Positions 1 through 12,070 of a stretch of DNA of 64,000 bases are shown here, piece by piece. Source of the stretch: Mansonella perstans (taxonomy: Eukaryota; Nematoda; Chromadorea; Rhabditida; Onchocercidae); contig JBAMDO010000207.1 in NCBI GenBank assembly GCA_037074765.1, positions 1 through 64,000 of the forward strand, read 5' to 3'. The notes under the pieces are model-generated. The model was not told the origin of the DNA. It made no database searches and was given only the letters and a program-made list of their open reading frames with translations. Both the position numbers and the translations under genes were made by a program. Within the stretch, counting starts at the first letter, position 1; the number at the start of each line of letters is the position of its first letter.

Positions 1-920
1 TTAGGCTTTCGCTTATTTCGACTTGATTTGTTTTCAATTATCATTATATCATATTCTTCATTCACTGAAAGTATGTCAATTTTTAGTGTTAAACGATAAA
101 TAATTGTTAATTACTTATTAATTACTTACTATAATTACTTACTTGTTATCTAATTATTTACTTCAGAATAATCGTAACTGAATTCAAGACGAAATAATCG
201 CAATTGAACTGAAAATTTATTTGAATTATTTATTTTAATTTTAGAATTTCGTCAAACGTAACACGCAAACACTCGAAGAAAGCCAAAATCAAATTGAAAA
301 TGAAGAGTGAGGAAAAGGGATGCCATCAAGTAAAAAAAAGAAAGTAGTAATGAAAGGCTAGAAGGTGAGGTCAGGAAAAAGACCAAAATTCAAAAAAGTA
401 AAGTTTTAGCGAAAAAATTGAAAGTACAAAAAAGTGCAAAAGATTCGTCAAAAGGAAGAGAGACAGAAAGAGAGAGATGTTGAAAGATCAAAAAGAAGAG
501 GGAATTTGTAGGGTCAGCCTACGGCTGAATGTGTAGGGTGGACATTGGTCAATGGCGGGTTGAACATAGAGCCTCCATTCACAATTGATCCTTGATAGCG
601 ATGGTCGTATTTTTTGCACAAAGCGAGGGAAGCGAGGGAAGGCGGGTTAAGAGGGACTGTGCACACATTCAATTTCCAATTTCCAATAAACTAAAATAGT
701 TTGAAGGGTTCAATTTTTACTTGAAAAATTTGCAAAATTCGAAAAGAAAAGTCGCTAAAAAGTCGATCAGCTAATAGTGAACTGATAGAACAATCAACTG
801 AACGACTGAATAAGAAAAGATTAAAAAGATTGAATTTGGTAGTTTTTCTGCAGATTGCGTTATAGTAGGTTGCAAACACATGCAATTTACCTCGTTTGTA
901 ATTTCAATGGAATCACTTGT
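1..920 (-). repeat. Border repeat, copy 1 (0.92 kb)
   Basis: One of four copies of a 0.92 kb border repeat, in the orientation that would lead leftward into a G gene outside the window. Its inverted partner is 5199-6113. It starts TTAGGCTTTCGC and ends at TCACTTGT. It includes a less AT-rich block (about 505-665) that is open for 61 codons in the other three copies but is broken here by a missing G near 537. Confidence 0.85.
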
Positions 921-3900
921 AACAATTTATGATTCTTCTGGTTTTGTTCCAAAAACTTCTCAAAAATGACACTATTATTAATACTTTAAAATTATGCTTG
1001 TCCTATCAAAATTTATGAGTATGACATTTAACTTAAATAGCTAAAGATTTAGCAATAGATTAAATAGTCAAAGATTTCTCGGGTTAAATAATCGCAAGAA
1101 GAGTATTTTCTGCAGATAACATAACGGAAGCAGAATTGTTCCGCCACTTCTGGAGCATTTTGTTACTTCTGACATTTATTTTCCGTTCCCGGTGTGTTCA
1201 TATCATATGTTGTTTCGTTTGAAATAGCACAGCAATATAACCCTTTCATTTGTTGATATCTACAGCATATACTGAGAAGAACGACTAGACTTGGGTTGTT
1301 TTTTCTTTTTTCATAATGAACTCTCTTATTTACTTATTCTTTAACGCTCCGAAATATCCTATTTCATCGGATTGCAATCAGTTTGAATAAAAGCATTTGG
1401 AATTTGGGAAAGACAAAATTTTGGGAGCAAATTTAAAATATTAGTGTGAAAGATGGAGAATTACAGTATGTAAAAAAATGGAGAATTACAGTATGCATTT
1501 AGAGGAAATAGAAGTATTTTACATACTACATTGGTAGTGGTCAGAAATGCACAATGATCAGTGACGCAAACTGATCAGTGACCCTAAAGCAGAGATCCTC
1601 ATTCCATAATCAATATTCCTCACAGCAACGATTATCTTTGTAGATGAGCCAAAGAGAGTGGGAAACATACTACATACTACTACATACAACAAAATTACAT
1701 TCGGAAAATCGATCAAGTAACTCTTAATTATCATCAGATGAAATTTGATCGATGAAGTGAAGTAAGCAAGAAATGAAAGAATTAAAAAGTTTAGGAATTC
1801 AATTAGTGAAAGGATCACGAGGATCTTCTGCATTTTCGTAATTGAACTGAAAATTTATTTGAATTATTTGCTTTAATTTTAGAATTTCGTCAAACGTAGC
1901 ACGCAAACACTCGAAGAAAGCCAAATTTTTGAAATCAAATGGAAAATGAGAAGTGAGGAAAAGAAATGGCAACACGTAAAAAATAGTGAGTAATAATGAA
2001 GGATAGTGATTGAGGCCAGGAATGAGGTCAGTTGGATTTAGTAATAGGAGTGGTCAACGATTGCTTGTTGATATATTTGACAATGATAGTCTTTTTGTAA
2101 TAGTGAGAAAAGCAGAGGAGCAAAGAAGCGAAGAAGTAAGAAGTACATCAAAATATTTTTTTAAGAAATTAGAAAGAAAGTTAGCAAAAAGATAAAAGGG
2201 TCAGTTCAATAATTACCTCTTAAATAAGGTCTGTGTTTGCCAATTATTTTAATCTTCTGTCTTTTTAACATCATTCACACATTTCCTCATTCCACTTATT
2301 ACTTTATCGCTCTCTTCAACAGAATTCAAATATGAACAGTGTATGATAGAAAATAATATATAACTTTTGACCTAAGCACAATTTGTCTTATTGCTGTTGA
2401 TCATTCGTTTTAAATAGATGTTTGTACTACTTTTTTATTAAAGGGGTTGGCTTTAAATTTGAACTTTTTTAAAGCTTTCTGTATATTTCGATGAATAGTT
2501 TAAAAAAAAAAATTAGCACATTTATCCCGTAAGTCAAATAAATATCTAATAAATATAGCAATTAATTACGCAATGTATTAATCCCTGGAAGATTTTTTAA
2601 CCGTTTCCTTCAAGTTTTATTGATTCAGACTTATTGAAATTAACGAGCAAAATTTTTCTATTAATTAATACTAATTGATTTTTAGTAATAAAATAAAATT
2701 AGTTTACAAATTCCTAGTATGTTTTTTTGATATGTTATTACTTGCAAATTTAAAATAATCTCTAAAAAAATAAGGCTATAAAAATGCAGTAATATACTAT
2801 GGCGAGATATATATTTATATCGTAATCATTGCCACTCTTTGCTGGACTACTCGATTTCATGGCTGATTATTCCATTTTTAATCAATCAGACAAATTTGAA
2901 CTGTTAGATTTGATTAATTTGATGTATTCCTGAGTTTAGTTTTATTTACGAATTTTGCCTCTTCACATTTCATTGATAATCTTCTTTTACACAAGGCAAT
3001 AATTGTGGTGAATAAAGGAAAACTTTTCAACAATAAAATCCAGAGTGATGAACAAAAGATGTAACTTCTCGTCGATTAGAACTAATTTCAAATTTTTAAA
3101 ATTAATCATTCAAGCAATTTTGTTTTCAGTATGATAGAAATTCTCATGCTAGATAAAAATGTATGAAAAATGAAATAGGCTTAGAGTTTGTTGAAAGTTA
3201 TTATCCGTCGAAAATTGCTCAAATGTTCATCACAAAAAATAATTTGAAGACTTTAAGAATGTCGAAATCATTTCGAAAAACGTAGCAACAAAACCGAGAA
3301 ATAGCCAAATTAAAATACACCTTTTACACCTGAATGACCAATGTTAACATATTTTTCAATGTTATAAATCCATCTCATTCACGTCTGCCTCAAAAACAAA
3401 AACAAGAATTTATTATTTCAACAAGCAGTATCAATGTAAATTAGCAATACAATACAAATGATACGATATGCAACAGCTAATTGGAAGCCAGAATTTCTAG
3501 TTAAATCCGTTATTATTTATGTGAAGATGATGTTCCTGCAAGAATGTATGCAGTCAGAAGTGCAGCAAATTACTTAAAAAATGAAAACTGTGAGAACTAA
3601 GTCCGCAAAACTTTTTCTTTAATTATGCCCTCACTTTTCGCATTCATTTCTCAATAAATTATAATTCAAAAGGATAGGAAGATTCTGTAAGCTAATCTTT
3701 GCTTAAGATTATATATTTTTCTCCGAAAAAGAAAAACCATAGCTGACCCAAATAATTTTCCGATCAAAGTTGAAATTTATCCTACTTTGGAGGATCCTCA
3801 TTACTGGAGAAAATGTAGGGTAATAACTAGTTATTTGATTTATGCCAAATCATTTAAAACTTGGTTCGATAAAAATCCAAGGTTTGACCGAACATTTTCA

Positions 3901-4284
3901 CAGCGGAAAATGCAGTGTAATGCTTAATTCCGATATTCTACATTTAATCAGCCGCTTTTATAAGTATAGAAAGTATATATGAATGATAATTTACTCATTA
4001 AAATAATTTACGACCTGTTTTTAATTGTTTAAACTTTTAATCTTTTTTGAAGAAAAAATTTTGAATAGAGTATCGTCTACAGTACTTATAATCCAATTAA
4101 AATTAAAATGCTGATTTTAATAACCTTTTTTGCGCATCATAAATTTTTTCCCAATCCATTGTTTTCTTTTGTATTTTTTTAATTTTTTTCAGAATGTTTA
4201 TGAATTTTTTGCTGCTTGTCATTTGATTGAGGTTTCTTCGGCTTCAAATTACTGTAACGAATTTAACAATAGCGGCGCCGATTG
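921..4284. other. Spacer interior, no recognised gene
   Basis: AT-rich interior of the left spacer. Its inverted copy is 16517-19915. It contains a partial repeat of the border sequence (about 1838-2000 resembles 175-330). It also holds short open frames, including a 91-codon frame at 1558-1833 (-) with a hydrophobic start and a 61-codon frame at 2010-2195 (+). The 1558-1833 frame is broken in the other arm. No protein family was recognised. Part of it (about 948-1460) recurs in direct orientation at 10866-11400. Confidence 0.6.
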
Positions 4285-4632
4285 TTAAACAGTGGCTGAG
4301 AAATTGCGATGTCCATTCGTTACATCAACATCAAACAAATATCGCTTAAAAGTACGATCAAATAAACAAGATAAAATTGATATTGATGATGCGACAAATG
4401 AAAAACATGATAATAAATTATGATTTTTCTTTTCAATCCTTCTTTCTTGTAATAATTTTATAAATTTCCTTGTCAGTTTTTTGACTGTATCACTATTATC
4501 AACACTTGTCATTACTGTTGTTAATATCACTATTTTCATTGTTATTATTGTTATTATTATTATTATTGTTATTATTAGTATTATTTTTGATATTAGTATT
4601 ATAACTTTCAATTTTTGACACAAAGCAAACAA
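4285..4632 (-). other. Conserved small ORF in spacer, unknown
   Basis: The frame contains a 75-codon portion that is also open at 16283-16516 in the other arm, with one visible amino-acid difference. Upstream is a degenerate ATT/AAT microsatellite that encodes the isoleucine-rich start, so only the downstream part deserves attention. The sequence is basic in the middle and has a hydrophobic stretch. It lies just 3' of the APMAP-like exons on the same strand, so it may be no more than 3' untranslated sequence of that fragment. No family recognised. Confidence 0.25.
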
Positions 4633-4804
4633 ATTTTTATTAATCTATTTATTTTGAATTCTAAATCCAAACAATTTATAGAGTTGTAATTGAAAATTTC
4701 AGTAGCATGATATACCAAAACACGAAACAGAGAAACAAATGTTTCAAATAATTCAATGACTTTAAATAAGAGTGGATTTCTTTTTCTTTTCAAGAAAAAG
4801 CATG

Positions 4805-5198
4805 TCACAATGACGTTGATGGTTTGAATCTGGCCAAGAACATGTTATTATCAGCACCAAGCAAGACAGTACCATCGTCAAGTTCTATTGCCTGTGATAA
4901 AAATAAATTGCATTTTATATCATGTTTTTTTTGCCACAAAAATCATTGATAAATCATTAGTTATGCGAAATGGAATGGGAAATACAAAAATTTTGAATGC
5001 AATAAATGATTATAATTAATGAGTAAATTAACCAAGTAGTGAAAAATTTGCTACCTGAGAAATTGAACTTATAATTAAACCACTAGGATCATGGAAACTT
5101 CGCGTTATGGTACCGTTAATTGGGTCGATAAGCAATAACAAACCATATTTGGGTAAGAAATAATCAAGAATTGACATAAGCGTATGACTTGTTAATAT
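4805..5198 (-). pseudogene. APMAP/strictosidine-synthase-like 3' fragment, copy 1
   Basis: Two exons, 5055-5198 (48 codons) and 4805-4891 (28 codons plus TGA), are joined by a GT-AG intron in phase 0. They encode the C-terminal end of a six-bladed beta-propeller protein of the strictosidine synthase/APMAP family. The diagnostic features are a DP-x-TG-like turn, the RSFHDPSG segment, and a final blade reading DDGTVLLGADNN then LARF. The preceding blades are missing, because homology starts abruptly where the border repeat ends at 5199. I infer a captured gene fragment, though a transcript starting in the border repeat could still read it as a chimeric short protein. Confidence 0.65.
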
Positions 5199-6113
5199 AC
5201 AAGTGATTCCATTGAAATTACAAACGAGGTAAATTGCATGTGTTTGCAACTACTATAACGCAATCTGCAGAAAAACTACCAAATTCAATCTTTTTAATCT
5301 TTTCTTATTCAGTCGTTCAGTTGATTGTTCTATCAGTTCACTATTAGCTGATCGACTTTTTAGCGACTTTTCTTTTCGAATTTTGCAAATTTTTCAAGTA
5401 AAAATTGAACACTTCAAACTATTTTAGTTTATTGGAAATTGGAAATTGAATGTGTGCACAGTCCCTCTTAACCCGCCTTCTCTCTCTTCCCTCGCTTTGT
5501 GCAAAAAATACGACCATCGCTACCAAGGATCAATTATGAATGGAGGCTCTATGTTCAACCCGCCATTGACCAATGTCCACCCCTACACATTCAGCTGTAG
5601 GCTGACCCTACAAATTCCCTCTCCCTTTTGATCTTTCAACATCTCTCTCTTTCTGTCTCTCTCTCTTCCTTCTGACGAATCTTTTGCACTTCTTTGCACT
5701 TTCAATATTTTCGCTAGAACTTTACTTTCTTGAATTTTGGTCTTTTTCCTGACCTCAACTTCCAGCCTTTCATTACTACTTTCTTTTTTTTACTTGATGG
5801 CATCCCTTTTCCTCACTCTTCATTTTCAATTTGATTTTGGCTTTCTTCGAGTGTTTGCGTGTTTGCGTGAAATTCTAAAATTAAAGTAAATAATTCAAAT
5901 AAATTTTCAGTTCAATTGCGATTATTTCGTCTTGAATTCAGTTACGATTATTTCTGAATAATTAGATAACAAGTAAGTAATTATAGTAAGTAATTAATAA
6001 GTAATTAACAATTATTTATCGTTTAACACTAAAAATTGATATACTTTCAGTGAATGAAGAATATGATGTAATGATAATTGAAAACAAATCAAGTCGAAAT
6101 AAGCGAAAGCCTA
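5199..6113 (+). repeat. Border repeat, copy 2
   Basis: Inverted partner of 1-920, leading directly into gene G1. It contains the 61-codon open block 5446-5631 (Pro- and Ser-rich, no family recognised), pyrimidine runs and several TTTCAG-like sites. One of these, at 6041-6050, precedes an open stretch rich in basic residues (from 6051). It is the obvious candidate for the G1 promoter, leader and first exons. Confidence 0.8.
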
Positions 6114-6156
6114 AATTTATTAGGCATATAATCCGTAAGCAGTCGATACTTTTTAG

Positions 6157-9100
6157 AAACGTTTTTCAAAAGAATATAAATATTTTCGGAAAGAGGCACA
6201 GTCTTTAAAAGAGCAAATACTTTTAGAACATAACAACGAGCAAAGTGGAAGTAAAACGCAAAATATCGCACAATTATACGCTGATGAAATAGACGAAAAG
6301 CCTGTTGATTTAAGTAACAGAGATGATCAAGGTAAAGTATTGGACAAGCACCCTGATAATTCAGTGTTAGATGAACAGCTGAAAACTTGATAAACTTTCT
6401 GTGTTACTGGAAGGAATTCGTTTTTGGAGATTTTCAACTTTTCATTCTTATTTTTTTCAATTTGATTTGAAATTATGAAATTATAATTTCAGCTTCATCA
6501 AGCACTAAAGGAAAACGCACGGAATCAAAATTAATAAATCTCAATCAATTATACGGTAATAGAACATTCTCGACATTCACCCCAGCAGAACAAGTAGAAC
6601 TTCGATTTAAGGCTTCACATATTTACGACGGAGCTGAATTTCAGTGGTACTGTGTATCCTTTTAATAAAACACATAATTCTAGAAAGGAGATTGCTGCAA
6701 TACCAGGAAAGAGCGGCAATTATTAAAATTAATAGTTGTTTTGATTTTTTCCTTTCTTTCAGTTTTGACGAATTCCAAGAAGCATTTGAAGCATATAAGG
6801 TCGTAGGAAGTTATCCATATAGAGTGACTAGTTCTATGGTTCTTCGAGATGGTGAAGGGCAAATGATTGAGCGCTTTAGATATAAACATATAGAGTTTCA
6901 TTGCACTCCACGTATAAGAAGTAACGTTTCACTTTTTTCTTTCATTCTTCGCGAAAACTTCACGAAAATCAGCAATGATTCTGGCAAATTATATTTTCGA
7001 AAATGAATTCAATCGCTATTTAGTTTTTTGATATTTTGGAATAAATTTAACAGAATTAATAAGGCATAATGTAAAATTATTTAATATACCATATACCAGC
7101 ACTACACCATGCATCATCAGTGGTTATTTTATTATCAAATAGTCAACTGATTTTGTTGTTTTGAAACATTTTAGTGAGTGGAGACAGAAAACTTTGGTAA
7201 AACGCTGAATTCATTCACTAAAATGATTGAAAAACAAATACTATTTAGCTTTTGAGAAGTGCGATTTTCCTGTCATTTGACGGTCGAAAGACGCCTAAAA
7301 GCAATCTTATCACAACATGACTTTTATTTAGGTTGACGGACTTTACAATCTTCAAGTATCATTTATTTGTTAAGATGTCAGCTGAGATGTAGAAATTGGG
7401 AGAGAATTGGATATTAATCCAAGAAAAGCTGTTGCGGTTGATGGATGATTGTTTACATCAACCACTCCACCAGCCGGTTTGCCAGTTTCGTTTGTCGCTC
7501 TTCCACTCCAGCTGCTAGCCACTGGTCATACTGCTGAGCTGTAACTATGACACTGGATAGGATTGAAAATAGAACATTATCACGTTTATGTTAATTAATG
7601 TTGTCTTTGGAGCTCGGGGACAATCATTCTAATTCTAAGCAGTAGGAAAGAAAATGATAAATAAATTTCATTTGACAGAATAGTCAATCAATGTTTTTCC
7701 TTGTAACCTTAATTTTGAATATGAATTATAATTGAAATCAAATTTTTTTCTTTTTCGTTTCATCTTTTCAAGATAAAAAAAAAATTTAAGAAAAAAGTTC
7801 TCAAAATTTTTTTTAGGAGAACTTTTAAACAGATTTAGGCAAAATAGCAAATGATGAAATCGATAATTATCACTTCATTTTCTCCCCATAATACCATATT
7901 TACGAGGTCATTTTAAGAGAAAAAAAATTTTTTTTTTACATTGTAGTTATTCATTTTGACCATTTTAACGTAGCATTATATCATGAATTAGCATTTCACC
8001 AAATTTAAAAATTATGTTCGCCAGCTGATGCCTTAATATCACGAAGATTGGCAGTATTAGAATGAGTAATTTCAAGGGATCTAACCAGCCAGCCTTTTTG
8101 AATCCACAAAATAATGAATAAATGACAATTAGATCCGATTTTTTTTTCTTTAAATGAACATTTTGTGATGCACTTTTTATTTCAGCAAAAAAAAAATTTT
8201 TGCTGAAATAATTTTTGCTTTCGGTAACTTAACAATTCTCGGGAAGAAATCGAGATTACTGATAGCTTCATGCTATTTATGTCAATGTAAAGCTAGGCTT
8301 CTGTCACTGCTGCAATATCTGCATCAAACACACAAAAAGAATTATTTTTAACAAATGAATCGTATTTCATTCCATTACCTATACAAATGCAGTATTGGTC
8401 AAAATGTGTTGTTTATGACAGGTGCAAAAGGCAGTCATCAATTCTAGTAACATCACATATTACAACTTTATTCGTCTTAATAACATGAGAAGACAATAAC
8501 ATGGTAGCAACATGAATAGAGAGAAATGAATGACCTATGACATCGTCGAAAAAATTGTTCAAGAGAAATTATCGCTTTCTATTATTACTTCCGGATAATT
8601 CTCAAAAATTTCTATGAAAGAGTTAAATTAAAATAAAAATGTTTCCGTGCACTCAATTCTGCTGTTGAATAATGTAAATAAAGCAAATAATAAATCTGAT
8701 GAAAAAAAATTAAACGATCTCGAAATTTGTCTTAGAAAATCAAATATATCACATTCATTCTTCAGGAGGCGGTAAACGTCTTTTGCTAGGTTGTACGGCC
8801 AGATTTCGTTTGCATACAGATACAACTAAAGGCTGTCTTCGAATTTCATCATTCCACGGGGAGCATACTAATCACGAAAACACTGAGGAAGACTACTTAC
8901 GTGTTGTAAATAAAAACAGGCAAAATCTATCTGGTAAGTTCATATGTTCACAAATCTCTTATATTGAAATTATTCCATTATCAATTATATAAATTATAGA
9001 TGGTCCTGCACCAAAAATTGTGAAAGATGAAAGGACGAAAGAAAAAGGCAAGTTCCAGACATTGCCTTCAGAATATTCTGTTAGATGTTAAAAAAGATAG

Positions 9101-10242
9101 GGTAATATAGCTTGATGTTATTTCAGACGAAATAATAACAAGACACAAACATACTGTAGAAATTAACCCAGATGTTAGTGAGCATGCAAATTCATCTGAT
9201 GCTGTGCAATGCTCCTCCGACGTTATTTTATCCTCAGAAAATCCTTCTCACGCCAATTCATCACAAGAAAACTCCACTCCAGTTGTTTCATCCCCTGGAA
9301 ATTCCACTGTCACTATTCCATCGTTGGAATCTGCTTTTATGCCAGTTATTCGTTCTGTCGAAATGACAGAACAGAATGAACAAATAAAACAAATGTCACT
9401 GCAGAACTTATCTCTGATGGATTCCATTACGAAGCAAATGTTCACAGCTCAATTATTAGATCGATTGCAACGCATAGAATATTTGATCATAAATGGTTCG
9501 TTTTACCGTCCCATAAACGCGCATTTTTTGTTTGATATTGTTTGAGATGTATTTGCTCTCTTTAAGCTAACTGAAAGTATTAGTTTATATGAACATGAAA
9601 TTTTCATTCTGAAGCATCGACGATTGCACCATATATTATAAAGAAATTCCATCAATAGACTTCTATTATTTTGAACTATCTGACTGCTTTAATTACAATC
9701 CAATTTAGCTTATATCATCAAATGTGGACGTTATCTGCCACAAGAAGTATACATTCCATTCATTTATGGAGTATATGGCGCTGATTATCATCTATCAGAA
9801 TGGTCGAATATGCAACTAAGAGATGTTACAGTAGTTCTTCTGCAACCACCAGAGATGCTGCTTCAAGACAAATTACCCACCGACATTTCAATAAATGAAG
9901 TAAACCAGATTCGACCACCACGTATTCAACGAGCAATTACGGCTATTAGAGAGGAAAAGCTAAAGGTAAGAATAATAAATGATATTTAGCCTAATATCTG
10001 AATGCGTGATCGTTTCCGTGTCCCAGAATAGATTTGAGAATTGTTGCTGTGTTTCTGTTTTCTTTCATCGTTCTATCCATCATACATTTGCATATTATTT
10101 TAGCAATTCTTTGCAGAGATGCGACAAGATTTTCGCGCAACTTGCCCAGCGTATTTGTAATGCCACCTCTGGACCCGACTTCTTAATGGCTGTTGGTGAA
10201 TTCAAAAAGTTTGCCGATGATGTAAGAAATATGAGCGTATGA
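6157..10242 (+). CDS. Gene G1: ZSWIM3/FAR1-type zinc-binding protein
   Basis: Probable DNA-binding protein. Exons: 6157-6331, 6493-6646, 6763-6920, 8766-8933, 9000-9047, 9127-9495, 9709-9965, 10117-10242. All junction phases agree and give 485 codons including TGA. The 5' end is unresolved and earlier exons may lie in the border repeat. Residues about 111-205 match the FAR1-like N-terminal module of ZSWIM3/MULE-related proteins: an F..F..AF..Y start, an FKYK-like IEFHC segment, LGCTARFRL, and a closing EHTNHE giving the C-C-H-H zinc pattern. Residues 235-330 are Ser/Thr/Pro-rich, then a coiled-coil-like segment (QNEQIKQMS onward) precedes the C-terminus. No transposase catalytic domain is visible. 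Compared with G2 and G3 it lacks the four residues AHYG after FHC and the RPNQ segment, so zinc binding may be altered. The intron after 9047 uses a GC donor. An alternative last acceptor at 10103 gives a shorter tail. Confidence 0.6.
7109..8590. other. Large G1 intron, indel absent from G3
   Basis: This intronic stretch between the two zinc-module exons is shared with G2 (in inverted orientation at about 12395-13595). In G3 the matching intron jumps from CCAGCACT directly to TTCTAT, giving an intron of only 0.3 kb. It contains a shared block around 7440-7560 with higher GC and no protein frame that I recognise. Either G3 lost about 1.48 kb or an insertion preceded the G1/G2 duplication. No clean target-site duplication was seen. 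Confidence 0.6.
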
Positions 10243-11606
10243 TCAATATCAAATCATTTGACAGTAATACACTACAGTGCTGAAATATAATGAATATTGG
10301 ATTAGTGATATAATCTTTCTACTGATATTCCTAGAATATCAGATAAAACAATCGGGTGAAACCAATTTTTGACCTCCGCATTAAAGCTAATTTACTCTTA
10401 TGAAGTCTTGTCGAATCACCTAAAATCACAGTATTGCAACGAGAAATTTCAAAATCATCAATCTCTTAAGAGAATGGCATACCAAAAAATAAATGGACAA
10501 CCAGGTACGTCACACCTGGCGTCATCTTGCGTAACCTTGATTTCACGGTCGTTCCATACAATTTATTTTTATCGTTAGCGATTGCATTTAAAATTTGCGC
10601 CAAATTGAACTTCATTTCATTTTCTCAGCAATAATAACATTGCGAAACTAAAATTTGGAATATTCCAAATTTCGGAACTAAAAAAAAAGTTGTTGGAATA
10701 TTCCAAAATTGTGGAATATCAATTCATCTATTTTGCGACGATCAAAGTCAAAAAAATAAATCGTTTTAAATGTAAGCATGATGTGTATTTACTATACTCA
10801 CTATTTATTACACTTATTCGTTCCTCTTAAAAAACTTTTATTGACATTTACTGAAAATTTAATGACGTTTCGAAAAACTTCTCAAAAATGACACTATCAT
10901 TAATACTTTAAAATTATGCTTGTCCTATCAAAATTTATGAGTATGACATTTAACTTAAATAGCTAAAGATTTAGCAATAGATTAAATAGTCAAAGATTTC
11001 TCGGGTTAAATAATCGCGAGAAGAGTATTTTCTGCAAATAACATAACGGAAGCAGAATTGTTCCGCCACTTCTGGAGCATTTTGTTACTTCTGACATTTA
11101 TTTTCCGTTTCCAATGTGTTCATATCATATGTTGTTTCGTTTGAAATAGCACAGGAATATAACCCTTTCATTTGTTGATATCTACAGCATATGCTGAGGA
11201 GAACGAGTAGACTTGAGTTGTTTTTTCTTTTTTCATAATGAACTCTCTTATTTACTTATTCTTTAACGCTCCGAAATATCCTATTTCATCGAGTTGTAAT
11301 CAGTTTGAATAAAAGCATTTAGAATTTGGGAAAGATAAAATTTTTGGGAGCAAATCTAAAATATTGGTGTGAAAAAATGGAGAATTACAGTATGCAAAAA
11401 AATGTAGCTGTTTCATTGAAAAAATTTTTAGAAAATGCTTAGTAAAAAATACCGCGCTAATAATTTTCAAGAATACTAATACTCATCATTCCTAAATTCG
11501 ATATCTTTTTATAGTATATTATTTCACATGAATATCGTATACAAGAAATACCTACTTAAAAGAAACAAACTAATATCTTCAATAAATTCTATTTATAATG
11601 TTACAG
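10243..11606. other. Palindrome centre, mosaic without a gene
   Basis: Between the converging 3' ends of G1 and G2. 10255-10335 is the G1 3' flank (also present after G3 at about 23107-23185). 10640-10740 has several copies of a GGAATATTCC-like word. 10866-11400 is a direct copy of spacer sequence 948-1460. 11400-11606 looks like native intron leading to the APMAP-like exon. The ORF at 10369-10578 is not supported by any copy elsewhere. Confidence 0.6.
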
Positions 11607-11925
11607 ATATTAACAAGTCATACGCTTATGTCAATTCTTGATTATTTCTTACCCAAATATGGTTTGTTATTGCTTATCGACCCAATTAACGGTACCATAA
11701 CGCGAAGTTTCCATGATCCTAGTGGTTTAATTATAAGTTCAATTTCTCAGGTAGCAAATTTTCACTACTTGGTTAATTTACTCATTAATTATAATCATTT
11801 ATTGCATTCAAAATTTTTGTATTTCCCATTCCATTTCGCATAACTAATGATTTATCAATGATTTTTGTGGCAAAAAAAACATGATATAAAATGCAATTTA
11901 TTTTTATCACAGGCAATAGAACTTG
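11607..11925 (+). pseudogene. APMAP/strictosidine-synthase-like fragment, copy 3
   Basis: Exon 11607-11750 is identical in reading to the 48-codon exon in the spacers. It is followed by the same intron and the first 13 bases of the last exon (11913-11925), after which the homology stops inside the exon. Unlike the spacer copies, this one keeps a splice acceptor (TTACAG at 11601-11606) and upstream intron-like sequence. The capture breakpoints therefore differ, and this copy may be closer to the parent locus. Confidence 0.6.
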
Positions 11926-12070
11926 GCATATTCGACCATTCCGATAGATGATAATCAGCGTCATACATCCCGTAATTTATATAATTCCGTAATTTATATA
12001 TCACCTGTAATTTATATAATTAATAATGGAATAATTTCAATATAAAAGATTTGTAGACATACGAACTTAC

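Larger units (their letters stand above)
1..8995. repeat. Left arm of large palindrome
   Basis: The reverse complement of this stretch recurs at about 12005-20831. Matching landmarks include the window start against 20807-20831, the block 2140-2196 against about 18600-18655, 7440-7560 against about 13150-13280, and 8200-8990 against 12000-12660. Blocks compared by eye look roughly 97-99 percent alike in the outer part, with scattered substitutions and small indels such as a 12-bp difference near 2545. They are more diverged in the inner part. The arm contains one spacer with bordering inverted repeats and most of gene G1. The true outer end lies beyond the window. Confidence 0.9.

Noticed and set aside
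1..12. TTAGGC at the window start, the nematode telomere unit
   Set aside because: Only one copy is present and the sequence continues as the border repeat, which also occurs internally at 14671 and in inverse at 6113 and 20831. There is no telomere tract.
1558..1833. 91-codon minus-strand frame with signal-peptide-like start
   Set aside because: The copy in the other arm (from about 18964) loses the frame after about 30 codons, and no family is recognised.
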